Shown here one piece after another: positions 1-9,227 of a DNA stretch of 64,000 nt. The position numbers were made by a program, and so were the translations under genes. The DNA lies in the NCBI GenBank assembly GCA_020692215.1, contig JAIMKW010000001.1, positions 470,442-534,441 on the forward strand, read 5' to 3'. The stretch comes from Sandarakinorhabdus sp. GTDB taxonomy: Bacteria; Pseudomonadota; Alphaproteobacteria; Sphingomonadales; Sphingomonadaceae. The notes below the pieces were generated by a model. It made no database searches. It saw nothing but the letters and a program-made list of their open reading frames with translations, and was not told where the DNA came from. Positions within the stretch are counted from its first letter, which is position 1, and each line of letters begins with the position of its first letter.

Positions 1-40
1 CTCCGGCGGGCAGGGGCATCATGCCCCTGCACCCCCAGCA
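1..40. repeat. Palindromic intergenic element, copy A
   Basis: Arms GCAGGGGC (10-17) and GCCCCTGC (23-30) form an 8-bp stem around a 5-nt loop. Read on the minus strand, the element (GGGGGTGCAGGG... followed by GCCGGAG) closely matches copy B near 184-226, so the two form an inverted pair about 145 bp apart downstream of tsaD. There is no T-run, so an intrinsic terminator is not shown. I see no credible gene in 1-265. Confidence 0.55.
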
Positions 41-183
41 TTTGGCCCGCTCTTTCATCGATCAATATGGTGCCAGGTTCGATGGTGTGAAGGCGTCTTC
101 GGCGCGGCTCCCTCTTCGTGCCGCAGGCATTTTCAAACCCATTGTCGCGCGTGCAATGCCTGCGATGGCAAACCAATCCAAAC

Positions 184-226
184 TTTGGGGGTGCAGGGCG
201 AACATGGCCCTGCCTGCCGGAGGCAG
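184..226. repeat. Palindromic intergenic element, copy B
   Basis: Arms GCAGGGC (193-199) and GCCCTGC (207-213) form one hairpin. CTGCCT (210-215) and AGGCAG (221-226) could form a second, competing one. The flanks match copy A in the opposite orientation. The element lies about 40 bp beyond the tsaD stop codon and may act as a 3' end or be a REP-like repeat. Confidence 0.5.
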
Positions 227-265
227 AAGACAGCCCGTCGGAGTCAAAGTGCAGCCGCTCCATGG

Positions 266-1324
266 TCAAGCCTTCACGCCTGCCCCGCGCACCGGTTCGG
301 CGCTGGGGTCGAGCGGCCAGCGTGGGCGGGCTTGCGGGTCGGATTCCGGGGCAAGGCCTGCTGCCATGCGCTCCAGCGCGGCCCAGCCGATCATGGCGGC
401 ATTGTCGGTGCAGAGCTTCAGCGGCGGGGCGATGAACGGGAGGGCGTGGGCGCTGGCGACGGCTTCCAATGCCATGCGCACAGCGCTGTTGGCGGCGACC
501 CCGCCGGCCACGACGAGGGCGGTCGCTTCGGGCATTGCGTGGATGGCGATGCGGGTGCGATCTGCCAGGCAATCGGTGACCGCGGCCTGGAAGCTGGCGG
601 CGATATCCTCGGGGGCGTGCAGCCCGGACTGCACCGCGCGAAGCACGGCGGTTTTCAGGCCTGCAAAGCTGAAATGCGGTTCGCCCGAGCCAACGAGCGG
701 GCGGGGCAGTGGGACCGCCTTCGGGTTGCCGAGCGCTGCCGCGCGCTCGACCGCGGGACCGCCGGGGAAGCCGAGCCCCAGCATCTTGGCCACCTTGTCG
801 AACGCTTCGCCGGCCGCGTCGTCGATGGTGGTGGCAAGGCGGCGGTAGCGGCCCACGCCTTCCACCGCGATCAACTGGCAATGCCCACCCGATACGAGAA
901 GGAGAAGATAGGGGAAGCCGAGACCTGGGGCGACAAGGCGGGGGGACAGCGCATGGCCTTCCAGATGGTTGATGCCGTAAAGGGGCTTGTCGGCGGCGAA
1001 GGCGAGCGCTTTTCCTGTGACGAGCCCGACCATCACGCCGCCGACAAGGCCGGGGCCGGCTGTGGCCGCTATGGCATCGACATCGGCGATGGCGACACCG
1101 GCTTCCAACAGCACCGCCTTCAGCATGGGGGCGAGCCGTTCGGCATGGGCGCGGGCGGCCAGTTCGGGAACGACGCCGCCGAAGGGGCGGTGTTCGGCAT
1201 CCTGACTGGCGATGCGTTCGGCCAACACCTGGCCATCCGCCCGCACAAGCGCGACTGCGGTTTCATCGCAGGAGGATTCGATCCCCAGGACGATTTTCAG
1301 GGTGGATTGCTGCAAGGCGGCCAC
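266..1324 (-). CDS. tsaD: tRNA N6-adenosine threonylcarbamoyltransferase TsaD
   Basis: Transfers the threonylcarbamoyl group from threonylcarbamoyl-AMP to A37 of tRNAs reading ANN codons, working in the cytoplasm with TsaB and TsaE. The 352-residue length is normal. The N-terminal ASKHA fold starts with GIESSCDET (14-22). The metal-binding HLEGH motif supplies H120 and H124, and CTDNAAMIG near the C-terminus carries the third metal ligand. The start is GTG, supported by GGAG five bases upstream; the codon lies two bases after the gyrA stop, so the gene is probably co-transcribed with and coupled to gyrA. The last residues ([10 protein letters not shown]) are a short tail beyond the usual domain. 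Confidence 0.96.
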   Translation of the reverse strand: MAALQQSTLKIVLGIESSCDETAVALVRADGQVLAERIASQDAEHRPFGGVVPELAARAHAERLAPMLKAVLLEAGVAIADVDAIAATAGPGLVGGVMVGLVTGKALAFAADKPLYGINHLEGHALSPRLVAPGLGFPYLLLLVSGGHCQLIAVEGVGRYRRLATTIDDAAGEAFDKVAKMLGLGFPGGPAVERAAALGNPKAVPLPRPLVGSGEPHFSFAGLKTAVLRAVQSGLHAPEDIAASFQAAVTDCLADRTRIAIHAMPEATALVVAGGVAANSAVRMALEAVASAHALPFIAPPLKLCTDNAAMIGWAALERMAAGLAPESDPQARPRWPLDPSAEPVRGAGVKA

Positions 1325-1326
1325 GC

Positions 1327-4134
1327 TTACTCCGGCTGGGCTTTGCCATCGCCCGCCGGGGTTTCACTGCTGCCTGCCTCGGTTGCCTTGGTTGCCCCAG
1401 CTGCCGGCAGCTCCACACCCTCGATGCCTTCCTCGGCGGCTTCGATATCGTCCCCGTCGCCTTCATCCTCATCGGTTTCGCGAAGGCGCGCTGCCGATAC
1501 CACCTGCTCGTTGTCGGCGACCCGGAACAGGGTTACGCCCTGGGTGGCGCGGCCGGCGATGCGGATATCGCGGACGTGGGTGCGGATGAGCTTGCCCTGA
1601 TCTGTCACCAGCATCAACTGTTCGGTAGGTTCGACCGGGAAGCTGGCGACAACCAGACCGTTGCGTTCCGAGGTGTCGATATTGACGATGCCCTTTCCGC
1701 CGCGATTGGTTCGCCGATATTCATAGGCCGACGAGCGTTTGCCATAGCCGTTGCGCGTGATGGTCAGGATGAACTGTTCGGCTTCGGCCATATGATCGAA
1801 GCGGTCCTGCGCGATCTCGATGGGTGCCGGATCGGATTTCCACGCAGCGGACTTCAGATAGAGGTCGCGCTCTTCGGTGGTGGTGCCGACACGGCGCAGG
1901 ATCGACAGCGAGATCACCTCGTCGCCATCATCGAGATCCATGCCGCGAACGCCGGTGGAAGTTCGCGACTGGAATTCGCGCACGGCGGTCACTTCAAAGC
2001 GGATCGCCTTGCCCGAGCGGGCTGCGAGCAGCACATCCTGGCTTTCGTGGCACAGCGCGACACCGATCAGCCGGTCTGCGCTTTCGTCCTCGAAGCGCAT
2101 GGCGAGCTTGCCGTTGGACGGCACATTGGCAAAGGCGTCCATGCTGTTGCGGCGCACCAGGCCCTTGGCGGTTGCGAACATCACGTGGAGCCGGCTCCAC
2201 TCCGCCTCGTCCTCGGGGAGCGGCAGGACGGTTGCGATGCTCTCGCCAGGCTCCAGCGGCAGAAGGTTTGCCATCGCCCGGCCCTTGGATTGGGGCGTGC
2301 CTTCCGGCAGCTTCCAGACCTTCATCCGGTACACCTTGCCGAATGTGGAGAAGAACAGCACCGGCGCGTGGGTCATCGCCACGAACAGCTCGGTGATGAC
2401 ATCCTCTTCCTTGGTTGCCATGCCCTTGCGGCCCTTGCCGCCACGCTTCTGGGCGCGATAGCTGTCGAGGCTGACCCGCTTGATCCAGCCCGAATGGGTG
2501 ACGGTGACGACCATGTCTTCGCGGGCGATCAGGTCTTCGTCCTCGACATCATCGGCCTGCACGATTTCCGAGCGGCGCGGCGTGGCGAATTGCTCGCGCA
2601 CCTCTGTCAGTTCGGTGCGCATCACCTGCTCCAGCCGCTCGCGGCTGCCAAGGATATCGAGCAGGTCGGCGATGGTGCCGGCCAGTGTTTCCAGCTCGCC
2701 GCCGATTTCGTCGCGGCCAAGCGCTGTCAACCGGTGCAGGCGCAGATCAAGGATTGCGCGGACCTGCAGTTCGGACAGGCGATAGGTGCCGGCGCTGAGG
2801 TCCTCGCCCTCCATCTCCAGTTCGGCGTCGTCCACCAGCTTCAGATAGGGCGCAACCTGCGAAGCCGGCCAGTTGCGGGCCATCAGCGCTTCGCGGGCAT
2901 CCGCCGGAGAGGCAGATCCACGAATGATCGCAACCACTTCATCAAGGTTGGCAACCGCGATGACAAGGCCGAGCAGCAGGTGGGCGCGTTCGCGCGCCTT
3001 GCGCAGCAGGTAGCGCGACCGGCGGCCGATCACCTCCTCGCGGAAGCCGATAAACGCTTCGATCACGTCGCGCAGGGACAATTGTTCGGGGCGGCCGCCG
3101 CGCAGGGCAAGCATGTTGACGGCAAAGCTGGATTGCGCCGGTGTGTGCCGCCACAACTGGTTCAGCACCACTTCGGGAACAGCATCGCGCTTGAGTTCCA
3201 GGACGATGCGCACGCCTTCGCGGTTGCTTTCATCGCGCAGATCGGAAACGCCTTCGATGCGCTTTTCCTTCACCGCATCGGCGATCTTTTCCACAAGGCC
3301 GGATTTGCCGACCTGATAGGGAATTTCGGTCAGCACGATCTGCTGCCCGGTGCCGCGCCGATCCTCGATGATGTGGCGCGCGCGCATCAACACGGAGCCG
3401 CGGCCCGTTGTCATCGCAGTGGCGATTCCGCCGGTGCGCAGGATGAGGGCGCCGGTCGGGAAATCGGGGGCCGGCACATGGGCCATGAGCGCTTCGGCCG
3501 AGACCGAGCGATCATCCAGATAGGCAAGGCAGGCGTCGATCACTTCGCCCAGATTGTGCGGCGCGATGTTGGTGGCCATGCCGACGGCGATGCCGCCAGC
3601 GCCGTTCACCAGCAGGTTGGGGAAGCGCGCGGGCAGGACGGCCGGTTCGATTTCCTGGCCATCATAATTGGGGACAAAATCGACAGTTTCCTTGTCGAGA
3701 TCATCCAGCAGCGCTTCGGCGGCCTTGGAAAGCCTGGCTTCGGTGTAGCGCATGGCGGCCGGTGGATCGGGATCCATGCTGCCGAAATTGCCCTGGCCGT
3801 CGATCAGCGTGAGCCGCATCGACCAATCCTGCGCCATCCGCGCAAGCGCATCGTAGATCGCGCTATCGCCGTGCGGGTGGTATTTGCCCATCACGTCGCC
3901 GACGATCCGGGCCGATTTGCGGAACGGCTTCGATGAGGTGAAACCATTTTCCTGGCTGGCGAACAGGATGCGGCGGTGAACCGGCTTCAGGCCATCGCGC
4001 ACGTCGGGCAGGGCACGCGACACGATAACCGACATCGCATAATCGAGATAGGAGGAGCGCATCTCCTCCACGAGGCTGACGGGCGCAATGTCGCTGCCGG
4101 GAACGGGGGGAACGGGGTCTGCAATATCTGTCAT
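1327..4134 (-). CDS. gyrA: DNA gyrase subunit A
   Basis: Breakage-reunion subunit of type II topoisomerase; with GyrB it introduces negative supercoils. The 935 residues cover the winged-helix/tower core and the C-terminal beta-pinwheel. The active-site tyrosine is Y130 in [11 protein letters not shown]. The GyrA-box appears as QKRGGKG at about 562-568. The quinolone-resistance region reads [10 protein letters not shown] with Ser91 and Asp95, the residues found in sensitive enzymes. After the pinwheel there is a long acidic tail ([15 protein letters not shown]). The ATG at 4134 is chosen because AGGGAG lies five bases upstream; the GTG at 4140 overlaps that ribosome site. It precedes tsaD by two bases. 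Confidence 0.97.
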   Translation of the reverse strand: MTDIADPVPPVPGSDIAPVSLVEEMRSSYLDYAMSVIVSRALPDVRDGLKPVHRRILFASQENGFTSSKPFRKSARIVGDVMGKYHPHGDSAIYDALARMAQDWSMRLTLIDGQGNFGSMDPDPPAAMRYTEARLSKAAEALLDDLDKETVDFVPNYDGQEIEPAVLPARFPNLLVNGAGGIAVGMATNIAPHNLGEVIDACLAYLDDRSVSAEALMAHVPAPDFPTGALILRTGGIATAMTTGRGSVLMRARHIIEDRRGTGQQIVLTEIPYQVGKSGLVEKIADAVKEKRIEGVSDLRDESNREGVRIVLELKRDAVPEVVLNQLWRHTPAQSSFAVNMLALRGGRPEQLSLRDVIEAFIGFREEVIGRRSRYLLRKARERAHLLLGLVIAVANLDEVVAIIRGSASPADAREALMARNWPASQVAPYLKLVDDAELEMEGEDLSAGTYRLSELQVRAILDLRLHRLTALGRDEIGGELETLAGTIADLLDILGSRERLEQVMRTELTEVREQFATPRRSEIVQADDVEDEDLIAREDMVVTVTHSGWIKRVSLDSYRAQKRGGKGRKGMATKEEDVITELFVAMTHAPVLFFSTFGKVYRMKVWKLPEGTPQSKGRAMANLLPLEPGESIATVLPLPEDEAEWSRLHVMFATAKGLVRRNSMDAFANVPSNGKLAMRFEDESADRLIGVALCHESQDVLLAARSGKAIRFEVTAVREFQSRTSTGVRGMDLDDGDEVISLSILRRVGTTTEERDLYLKSAAWKSDPAPIEIAQDRFDHMAEAEQFILTITRNGYGKRSSAYEYRRTNRGGKGIVNIDTSERNGLVVASFPVEPTEQLMLVTDQGKLIRTHVRDIRIAGRATQGVTLFRVADNEQVVSAARLRETDEDEGDGDDIEAAEEGIEGVELPAAGATKATEAGSSETPAGDGKAQPE

Positions 4135-4276
4135 CCACACTCCCTAGAGCATGTTGGGCGCATGTGGAATCATTGTGGTGCCGCAGTTGCGGAAAAATGA
4201 CAGCGGGGAGGCCCGAGGCTTTTCACTGGCAGGCGATTGGGGCAGGGTGCCGCGGTTCATGGACGGGAGATGTGGG

Positions 4277-4906
4277 ATGGGATTTCGGGCTTTGGCATTG
4301 GCTTTCGCATTCGTCGTGGCAGCGCCGACTGCGGCACAGAACAGCCACTGCGCGGCGCTTCCGGCAACCGCGCAGGTGGAAGCACGCGGCGCCGACAATG
4401 TGATCCCCGCGCAATTGACCCCGCGCGGCTTTACCTGCCCGCGCGGGTTCACCACGGAAACGGTCGGCCCTGTCACCCGCTGCCGCCAGCCCGGCGCAAC
4501 CCGGATCGAGGATCGCGAGCCCCGGCGGGATTGCTATGCCGCGCTGGGCGTGGGGCCGGTGCGCAACGTGCCGACGCAGATGAAGCCCACCATGTCGTGC
4601 CCTGGCACGCCGAGCATCGCCAGCATCGTCGCCATCCGCGGCCGCAATGCCGGCTGGCAGGATGTGACCCTGACAGCGCCGCCGAGCGCCAATGTCGCCA
4701 TCACCCACCTGCGCGTTTCAGGCGGGCGGACGCCGGCCGCCGAAGACCCTGTTCGGCAGGATTGCTTCGCGCATGATTGCCGGCTGGTGCGCATCACCAC
4801 ACGCGCCGGAACCCCGCCGCGGGTAGAGATGACGCTGGCGACGCCCAACAATGCCGCTTCCACCAGCTTCACGCTGAACACCGAGGCGACCTGCCCCGGC
4901 CGCTAG
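4277..4906 (+). CDS. Exported protein of unknown function
   Basis: Not recognised. The 209-residue product begins with a clear Sec signal peptide (MGFRALALAFAFVVAAPTAAQ, 21 residues, cleavage after AAQ). The mature part is rich in Ala, Pro, Arg and Thr and has about ten cysteines, suggesting disulfides and a periplasmic location. The ATG at 4277 has GGGAG seven bases upstream; an in-frame opening to 4151 lacks a ribosome site and would bury the signal peptide. It is divergent from gyrA and convergent with the NlpD-like gene. The cysteines are scattered and show no metal-binding motif. A secreted structural or binding protein is only a guess. Confidence 0.75.
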   Translation: MGFRALALAFAFVVAAPTAAQNSHCAALPATAQVEARGADNVIPAQLTPRGFTCPRGFTTETVGPVTRCRQPGATRIEDREPRRDCYAALGVGPVRNVPTQMKPTMSCPGTPSIASIVAIRGRNAGWQDVTLTAPPSANVAITHLRVSGGRTPAAEDPVRQDCFAHDCRLVRITTRAGTPPRVEMTLATPNNAASTSFTLNTEATCPGR

Positions 4907-4930
4907 GCTCTCCGGGATGCTGCCAGACTG

Positions 4931-5860
4931 TTATCTCGGAAGGTAGAGCAGCGGGTCGAGCGCGCGGCGGCCCTGGCGGATCTGGAACAGAAGCTGGGGC
5001 TCCTTTGCTTCGCCGCTGCTGCCGGCCCGCGCGATCGGCTGGCCGCGCTGAACCTTGTCGCCACGGTCGGCGAGCGCATCCTCCAGATGCCCATAAGCGG
5101 TGACGATACCGCCCGGATGGCGCACCAGCATCATCAGGCCAAAGCCCGCGATGGCGTCGCCCACATAGATCACCTCGCCATCGGCGGCCGCGCGGACCGT
5201 TCCGCCACGCAGCGCCTTGATGTTGATGCCATCGTTCACCCGCCCGCTGCCCTTGGGCCCGAAGCGGGAGAGAATGACCCGCCCGTCAACCGGCCAGGCG
5301 AGTGGCGGGACGGTCGCGACGATGGGGGGCGAAGTTGGGGGGGGTGCTTTCTGGGCCGGCGAAGGCGCCCCGGATGGGCGCGCGACAGGCGCACGGGCAA
5401 CGGCGGAGCCGGTGATGAGGTCGTCGATATCCAGCGCGAAGGCGGCCGCCTGTTCCTCGGGCGTGCCGGCGGGCCTTTGCGGGGGCCTCTGCTGTTGCCC
5501 CGGCCGGGCTGTGGCAGGCCCGGTTGCGGGCCTTGTGGCGGTGGTTGGAATGAACAGCCTCTGGCCGATCTCCAGAACGGCATCGCGGTCCATGCGGTTT
5601 GCCGTTGCGATCCTGTTCCACGGCACGCCATAGGCGCGTGCGATGGCGATGCCCGTTTCGCCGCGCTTCACGATATGGCGGCGGCCACCGGGCACCACGG
5701 CACCGTCGGCCTTTGCCGGAACGGCTTTCCAGCGGGGCTGCTGCACGGTCGTGATGCGGCTTTGCTGCGGTTTGGATGCGCCGGGCTTCGCCTTGGGCGG
5801 GCCGGGAGACGCGCAGGCAACGGCCAGCAAGGGCAGCAGGACGAGGGGGAGGGCGCGCAC
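4931..5860 (-). CDS. nlpD: NlpD/EnvC-like LysM-LytM murein hydrolase activator, lipoprotein
   Basis: The 309-residue envelope protein is predicted to activate cell-wall amidases during division. The N-terminus is a lipoprotein-type signal with Cys16 (LLAVAC). One LysM domain follows (HIVKRGETGIAIARAYGV onward, about 63-108), then a Pro/Ala linker, then a C-terminal LytM/M23 fold. The zinc ligands of active M23 peptidases are mostly lost: the HxxxD segment reads NDGIN, and the HLHFE segment reads QLLFQ. Only the YGHLE histidine remains, so it should be a catalytically dead activator, as in NlpD. The start is GTG without a good ribosome site, so the 5' end is less certain. The order serS-surE-nlpD fits the family. 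Confidence 0.85.
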   Translation of the reverse strand: MRALPLVLLPLLAVACASPGPPKAKPGASKPQQSRITTVQQPRWKAVPAKADGAVVPGGRRHIVKRGETGIAIARAYGVPWNRIATANRMDRDAVLEIGQRLFIPTTATRPATGPATARPGQQQRPPQRPAGTPEEQAAAFALDIDDLITGSAVARAPVARPSGAPSPAQKAPPPTSPPIVATVPPLAWPVDGRVILSRFGPKGSGRVNDGINIKALRGGTVRAAADGEVIYVGDAIAGFGLMMLVRHPGGIVTAYGHLEDALADRGDKVQRGQPIARAGSSGEAKEPQLLFQIRQGRRALDPLLYLPR

Positions 5861-5970
5861 CGCAGCGGCTTAGCCGAGGAGGCGGGTTCAGCCAAGGATT
5901 GCAGGCAGCTGTTCGGCGCAATTCCTGGCGGAGTGTCGGAAAAATTTACAGATTCGATACATTAGGATTC

Positions 5971-6003
5971 TTGAAAAAATGATCTATCTGTCTGTATTAT
6001 AAT
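5971..6003 (+). promoter_or_regulatory. Sigma-70-like promoter of the orphan RNA unit
   Basis: TTGAAA at 5971-5976 is followed after 18 bp by TATTAT at 5995-6000, which overlaps TATAAT at 5998-6003. The -10 region TATTATAATA is itself a palindrome, so weak minus-strand initiation toward nlpD is also possible. The predicted start is near 6008. Confidence 0.5.
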
Positions 6004-6007
6004 ACTT

Positions 6008-6158
6008 TTGCCAAAAGCACTGTAGTTGGCATGCAATGTGCATGCCCCAAGTGGGTCGGTGGGGGCAAAACGCCGGCAAGGCTTTGGTTCGTCACCACAA
6101 TAAAGGGATCGTCACGGCAGGGGCGGCAGCGCGGGGGCGTTGCCGCCCCTTTCCTTTT
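6008..6158 (+). ncRNA. Candidate small RNA, about 150 nt
   Basis: Bounded by the promoter at 5971-6003 and an intrinsic terminator at 6120-6158, with no gene on this strand between them. Internal structure includes GGCATGC (6028-6034) pairing with GCATGCC (6040-6046) around a 5-nt loop. The only plus-strand reading frame here (from 6036) runs through the terminator and lacks a ribosome site. It is not recognised as a known family. Inference only: it could be an sRNA or an attenuated leader. Confidence 0.4.
6120..6158 (+). terminator. Rho-independent terminator
   Basis: GGGGCGGCA (6120-6128) pairs perfectly with TGCCGCCCC (6141-6149) and is followed by TTTCCTTTT (6150-6158). No plus-strand gene ends before it, so it supports the orphan transcript. 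Confidence 0.7.
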
Positions 6159-6280
6159 CGGTCGCTGCGGCGGAGGCCATTAACCCTAATCCGGTGGTGG
6201 CGTGTCGGACGAATTTACACGCGCGCTTACTCTGCTGGCCGATATTCTTGTATTTTCAGTTTGTTGGCATTTATTTTCAG

Positions 6281-6297
6281 TTGGCATGAGGATTGCT
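6281..6297 (+). promoter_or_regulatory. Sigma-54 (RpoN) type -24/-12 promoter
   Basis: TTGGCATGAGGATTGCT has the invariant GG (6283-6284) and GC (6295-6296) separated by exactly ten bases, and matches TTGGCAC-N5-TTGCW at all but one conserved base. It lies about 70 bp before the PEP-CTERM start codon, giving a leader of roughly 58 nt. A second TTGGCAT occurs at 6264-6270 without a -12 element. PEP-CTERM genes in other bacteria are reported under RpoN and the PrsK/PrsR system. Confidence 0.6.
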
Positions 6298-6366
6298 TTT
6301 AGAAGTCGGAGTTCAGAATTCAGAGTATTGGCGTCAAACCGGATATTGCCTGATTGGAGTTACACA

Positions 6367-7083
6367 ATGCGTTGCATCACCCTTCTCGTCCCCGCCCTTA
6401 TGGCCTTCGCATTGCCAGCGCATGCCGCTGTTGTGTTTTCCGACGGGTTCGAAGGCGAGTCCGCAGTCTCTGTCCTGAACTTCAACAGTTTCGATAACTG
6501 GACAGTGAGCAACGGCACCGTCGACCTGATTAAGACTGGCGATTATTCCATCAACTGCCGAACCGGAAATCTGTGTGTGGATCTCGACGGCTCGACCAAG
6601 AATGCCGGCATTCTCGCACTGACGACACCCATTGCCTACGGCATGGGCGATCTTGTGAGCGGCGAAGCCTATCTTTCCGGAAACCAGCGCAACGCCGCCA
6701 CCGAGTTTGTGGATATTGTCGTCCGGTTGCAGCCCGGCGCCAAGGTTGGTGCCTTTACCTTCATCGTGCCCGGACAGCCCGATATCCTGTTTGGCGATTA
6801 TGACGGTGAAACCCTGTTTGTCTGGGAATCCACGATCCTCGCCTCGGACGTGTTCCGCCGTTTCGGCTTCAGCTTCACCGCAGGCAATGCAGGCGCCCTG
6901 TCGCTGGAGTTCAGAAGCGCAGGAGGCGACAATATCGGCGCGATCCTCGATGATGTTTCCATCTCGGTGACCAGCCCCACCGGCGCCGTTCCCGAGCCTG
7001 CGACCTGGGCGATGCTGATCGCAGGCTTCGGTCTGGTGGGCTTTACGGCCCGCCGTCGCCGCGGCGCTGCCGCTTCGGCCTGA
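6367..7083 (+). CDS. PEPxxWA-CTERM sorting domain protein
   Basis: A 238-residue exported protein. The signal peptide is residues 1-20 (MRCITLLVPALMAFALPAHA). The mature region has the look of a beta-sandwich (FSDGFEGESAV... NFNSFDNW...), with two cysteines near 60. The C-terminus carries the sorting tail: PEPATW at 209-214, a hydrophobic helix (AMLIAGFGLVGF) and RRRR. Such proteins are processed and anchored by an exosortase, which is not in this window. The ATG at 6367 has GGAG seven bases upstream; the longer frame from 6202 is rejected because it crosses the sigma-54 promoter. It is convergent with surE and sits where pcm is often found between surE and nlpD. Confidence 0.88.
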   Translation: MRCITLLVPALMAFALPAHAAVVFSDGFEGESAVSVLNFNSFDNWTVSNGTVDLIKTGDYSINCRTGNLCVDLDGSTKNAGILALTTPIAYGMGDLVSGEAYLSGNQRNAATEFVDIVVRLQPGAKVGAFTFIVPGQPDILFGDYDGETLFVWESTILASDVFRRFGFSFTAGNAGALSLEFRSAGGDNIGAILDDVSISVTSPTGAVPEPATWAMLIAGFGLVGFTARRRRGAAASA

Positions 7084-7107
7084 CCTTGTTCCGGGCCTGC
7101 TATCCGG

Positions 7108-7140
7108 GCCCGGCCATCCTTTCCGGTCTTCGGGCCGGGC
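7108..7140. terminator. Possible bidirectional terminator between convergent genes
   Basis: GCCCGGCC (7108-7115) pairs with GGCCGGGC (7133-7140) across a 17-nt loop. It lies between the stop codons of the PEP-CTERM gene and surE. It has no T-run, so function is uncertain. Confidence 0.35.
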
Positions 7141-7899
7141 TCAGCTCTCCAGCGTTGTCCGCAGCGCCGCCATTGTCTTGTGGTGTGTCATGTCGAGGTG
7201 CAGCGGTGTGACCGACACCAGCCCTTCGCGCACCGCCTCCAGGTCGGTGCGGTGCGCGGGGGTTTCCACCTCCCGTCCATAGCCGAACCAGTAATAGGGA
7301 AAACCGCGCGGGTCGATTCGCGCGTCGATCCGGATGTGGCCATAATCTCGGAAGCCCTGCGCTGTCACCCGGACGCCCTTTGGCACGGCGACAGGCGGGA
7401 AGTTCACATTCACCAGCACCCCGTCGCCCCAGTCGGCTGCGGCGATCTTGCGAACCACGTCTGCACCCGTCGCCTCGGCGGCGGCGAAACTTTCATTGCC
7501 CTGGGTATAATCGGCCATCGCCTGCGACAGGGCGATGGATCGGATACCGGCAAGCGTGCCCTCCATCGCGGCCGAGACGGTTCCGGAATAGGTGACATCT
7601 TCGGCCAGATTGGGCCCGCGGTTGACGCCCGAAAGGATAAGATCCGGCCGCAGCCCGTCCATCAGATTGCCAAGCGCCATCATCACCGAATCGGTGGGGG
7701 TGCCGGCCACGGCGAATCGGCGCGACCCCAGCACCCGCACGCGCAGCGGACGGGTCAGGGTAAGCGAGTGGCCGGCGCCCGACTGTTCCTCGGCTGGTGC
7801 AACTACCCAGACATCATCGGAAATCTGCGCGGCAATGCGTTCCAGAACGGCAAAGCCGGGGGCGTTGATGCCGTCGTCGTTGGTCAGCAGAATGCGCAT
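7141..7899 (-). CDS. surE: 5'/3'-nucleotidase SurE
   Basis: Metal-dependent nucleoside monophosphate phosphatase of 252 residues. The N-terminal NDDG motif gives the metal ligands D8 and D9. S40 (EEQSGAG) and N93 (SGVNRG) complete the site. The ATG shares one base with the serS stop codon (TGATG), so the two genes are translationally coupled, as is common in alphaproteobacteria. The next gene in the usual order, pcm, is absent; the PEP-CTERM gene lies there on the other strand. Confidence 0.95.
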   Translation of the reverse strand: MRILLTNDDGINAPGFAVLERIAAQISDDVWVVAPAEEQSGAGHSLTLTRPLRVRVLGSRRFAVAGTPTDSVMMALGNLMDGLRPDLILSGVNRGPNLAEDVTYSGTVSAAMEGTLAGIRSIALSQAMADYTQGNESFAAAEATGADVVRKIAAADWGDGVLVNVNFPPVAVPKGVRVTAQGFRDYGHIRIDARIDPRGFPYYWFGYGREVETPAHRTDLEAVREGLVSVTPLHLDMTHHKTMAALRTTLES

Positions 7900-9167
7900 C
7901 AGCTCTCCGGAAGCAAAGTTTCAAGGCCACCCATGTAGGGGCGGATCGGCGGCGGAATGGTGACGCTGCCATCGGCGTTCTGGCAATTTTCGAGGACGGC
8001 GACGAGTGTGCGCCCAACCGCGAGGCCCGACCCATTCAGCGTGTGCACGAACCGGGTGCCCTTTTCGCCCTTCAATCGGAAGCGCGCGTCCATCCGCCGC
8101 CCCTGGAAATCCCCGCAATCGGAAACGGAGGAGATTTCGCGATAGGTTCCGGCACCCGGAAGCCAGACTTCAAGATCATAGGTCTTGCGGGCGGAAAAGC
8201 CCATGTCGCCGGCGCACAGCAGCATCCGGCGATAGGGCAGATCAAGCGATTCGAGGATGGCTTCGGCGGCCAGCACCATGCGTTCATGTTCGGCAGCGGC
8301 AGCCTCGGGGGTGCAGATCGTCACCAGCTCCACCTTTTCGAACTGGTGCTGGCGGATCAGGCCGCGCGTATCCTTTCCGGCAGCCCCCGCTTCCGAGCGG
8401 AAGCAGGGCGTGAGTGCGGTGAGCCGCAGGGGAAGCGCCTCGGCATCGAGGATCTGCTCACGCACGATGTTCGTCAGGCTGACTTCGGCCGTGGGGATCA
8501 GCCAGCGGCCATCCGTGGTGCGGAACAGGTCTTCGGCGAATTTGGGAAGCTGGCCGGTGCCGAACATGGCATCGTCGCGCACCATCAGCGGCACCATCGT
8601 TTCGCGGTAGCCGGCGGCTGCTTGCATATCGAGCATATACTGGCCCAGCGCGCGGTGCAGGCGGGCAAGGCCGCCTCCGAACACGGCAAAACGCGCGCCT
8701 GCGATCTTCGCGGATGCGTCCTGGTTCCAGCCCAGCCGGGCGGCTATGGCGTCATGCTCTGCGCCGCCCTTTTCGGGCGTTCCCCAGCGTTTCTGCTCCA
8801 CATTGCCATGTTCGTCCGCGCCTTCGGGAACGTCTGGCGCAGGGATATTGGGAAGCGACGCCAAAGCAGCCTCGACGGTGGCTGCGCGTTCGCGCTCGTC
8901 TGTTTCGGCGCTGGCGATATCTGCCTTCAGCAGCGCGACTTCGGCCATCAGGGCATCGGCCTTCGCATCATCCCTTGCGGCCTTTGCTGTGCCGATGGCC
9001 CTGGAGGCTTCGTTCCGGCGTGCAAGAGCAGCCTGGAGCGCGGTCTGCACGGCGCGCAGACCAAGGTCGGCCTCGAGGATGGCGGCCGAAGCGCCGGCCA
9101 CGCCCCGGCGGGCAAGCGCTGCATCGAAGGCGGCCGGATCGGCGCGGATGGCTTTCAGATCATGCAT
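7899..9167 (-). CDS. serS: Seryl-tRNA synthetase
   Basis: Class II synthetase charging tRNA-Ser in the cytoplasm; 422 residues. The N-terminal coiled-coil arm that grips the tRNA long variable arm spans about 30-100 ([20 protein letters not shown] region). Motif 2 is [15 protein letters not shown] and motif 3 is [23 protein letters not shown], the serine-pocket segment, is present. It heads the serS-surE pair. Confidence 0.97.
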   Translation of the reverse strand: MHDLKAIRADPAAFDAALARRGVAGASAAILEADLGLRAVQTALQAALARRNEASRAIGTAKAARDDAKADALMAEVALLKADIASAETDERERAATVEAALASLPNIPAPDVPEGADEHGNVEQKRWGTPEKGGAEHDAIAARLGWNQDASAKIAGARFAVFGGGLARLHRALGQYMLDMQAAAGYRETMVPLMVRDDAMFGTGQLPKFAEDLFRTTDGRWLIPTAEVSLTNIVREQILDAEALPLRLTALTPCFRSEAGAAGKDTRGLIRQHQFEKVELVTICTPEAAAAEHERMVLAAEAILESLDLPYRRMLLCAGDMGFSARKTYDLEVWLPGAGTYREISSVSDCGDFQGRRMDARFRLKGEKGTRFVHTLNGSGLAVGRTLVAVLENCQNADGSVTIPPPIRPYMGGLETLLPES

Positions 9168-9227
9168 GGCGGCAGCCTATGGCGGCGCGCGACGCAGCGG
9201 GCAAGGCGTTGCGCCGGGTGCGCGCCA

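Larger units (their letters stand above)
5861..6366. other. AT-rich intergenic island between nlpD and the PEP-CTERM gene
   Basis: This 506-bp stretch holds no convincing protein gene. It is clearly more AT-rich than its surroundings at 5940-6010 and 6240-6330. It contains a sigma-70-like promoter, a candidate small RNA ending in an intrinsic terminator, and a sigma-54-type promoter in front of the PEP-CTERM gene, listed separately. The lower GC and the position inside an otherwise conserved serS-surE-nlpD block suggest an insertion. Confidence 0.6.

Noticed and set aside
62-247. 61-residue frame downstream of tsaD
   Set aside because: Covers palindromic element B, lacks a ribosome site and resembles no protein.
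185-1600. 471-codon open frame antisense to tsaD
   Set aside because: Fully overlaps a certain gene; the product has no recognisable motif.
1576-3936. 786-codon open frame antisense to gyrA
   Set aside because: It is a high-GC shadow: gyrA is certain on the other strand, the antisense product is His/Ala/Gln-rich without any domain, and there is no ribosome site.
4931-5860. Active M23 endopeptidase
   Set aside because: Zinc ligands are replaced (NDGIN, QLLFQ), so a catalytic role is not supported.
6202-6366. N-terminal extension of the PEP-CTERM gene
   Set aside because: It would run through the sigma-54 promoter and hide a perfect signal peptide that starts at the well-placed ATG 6367.
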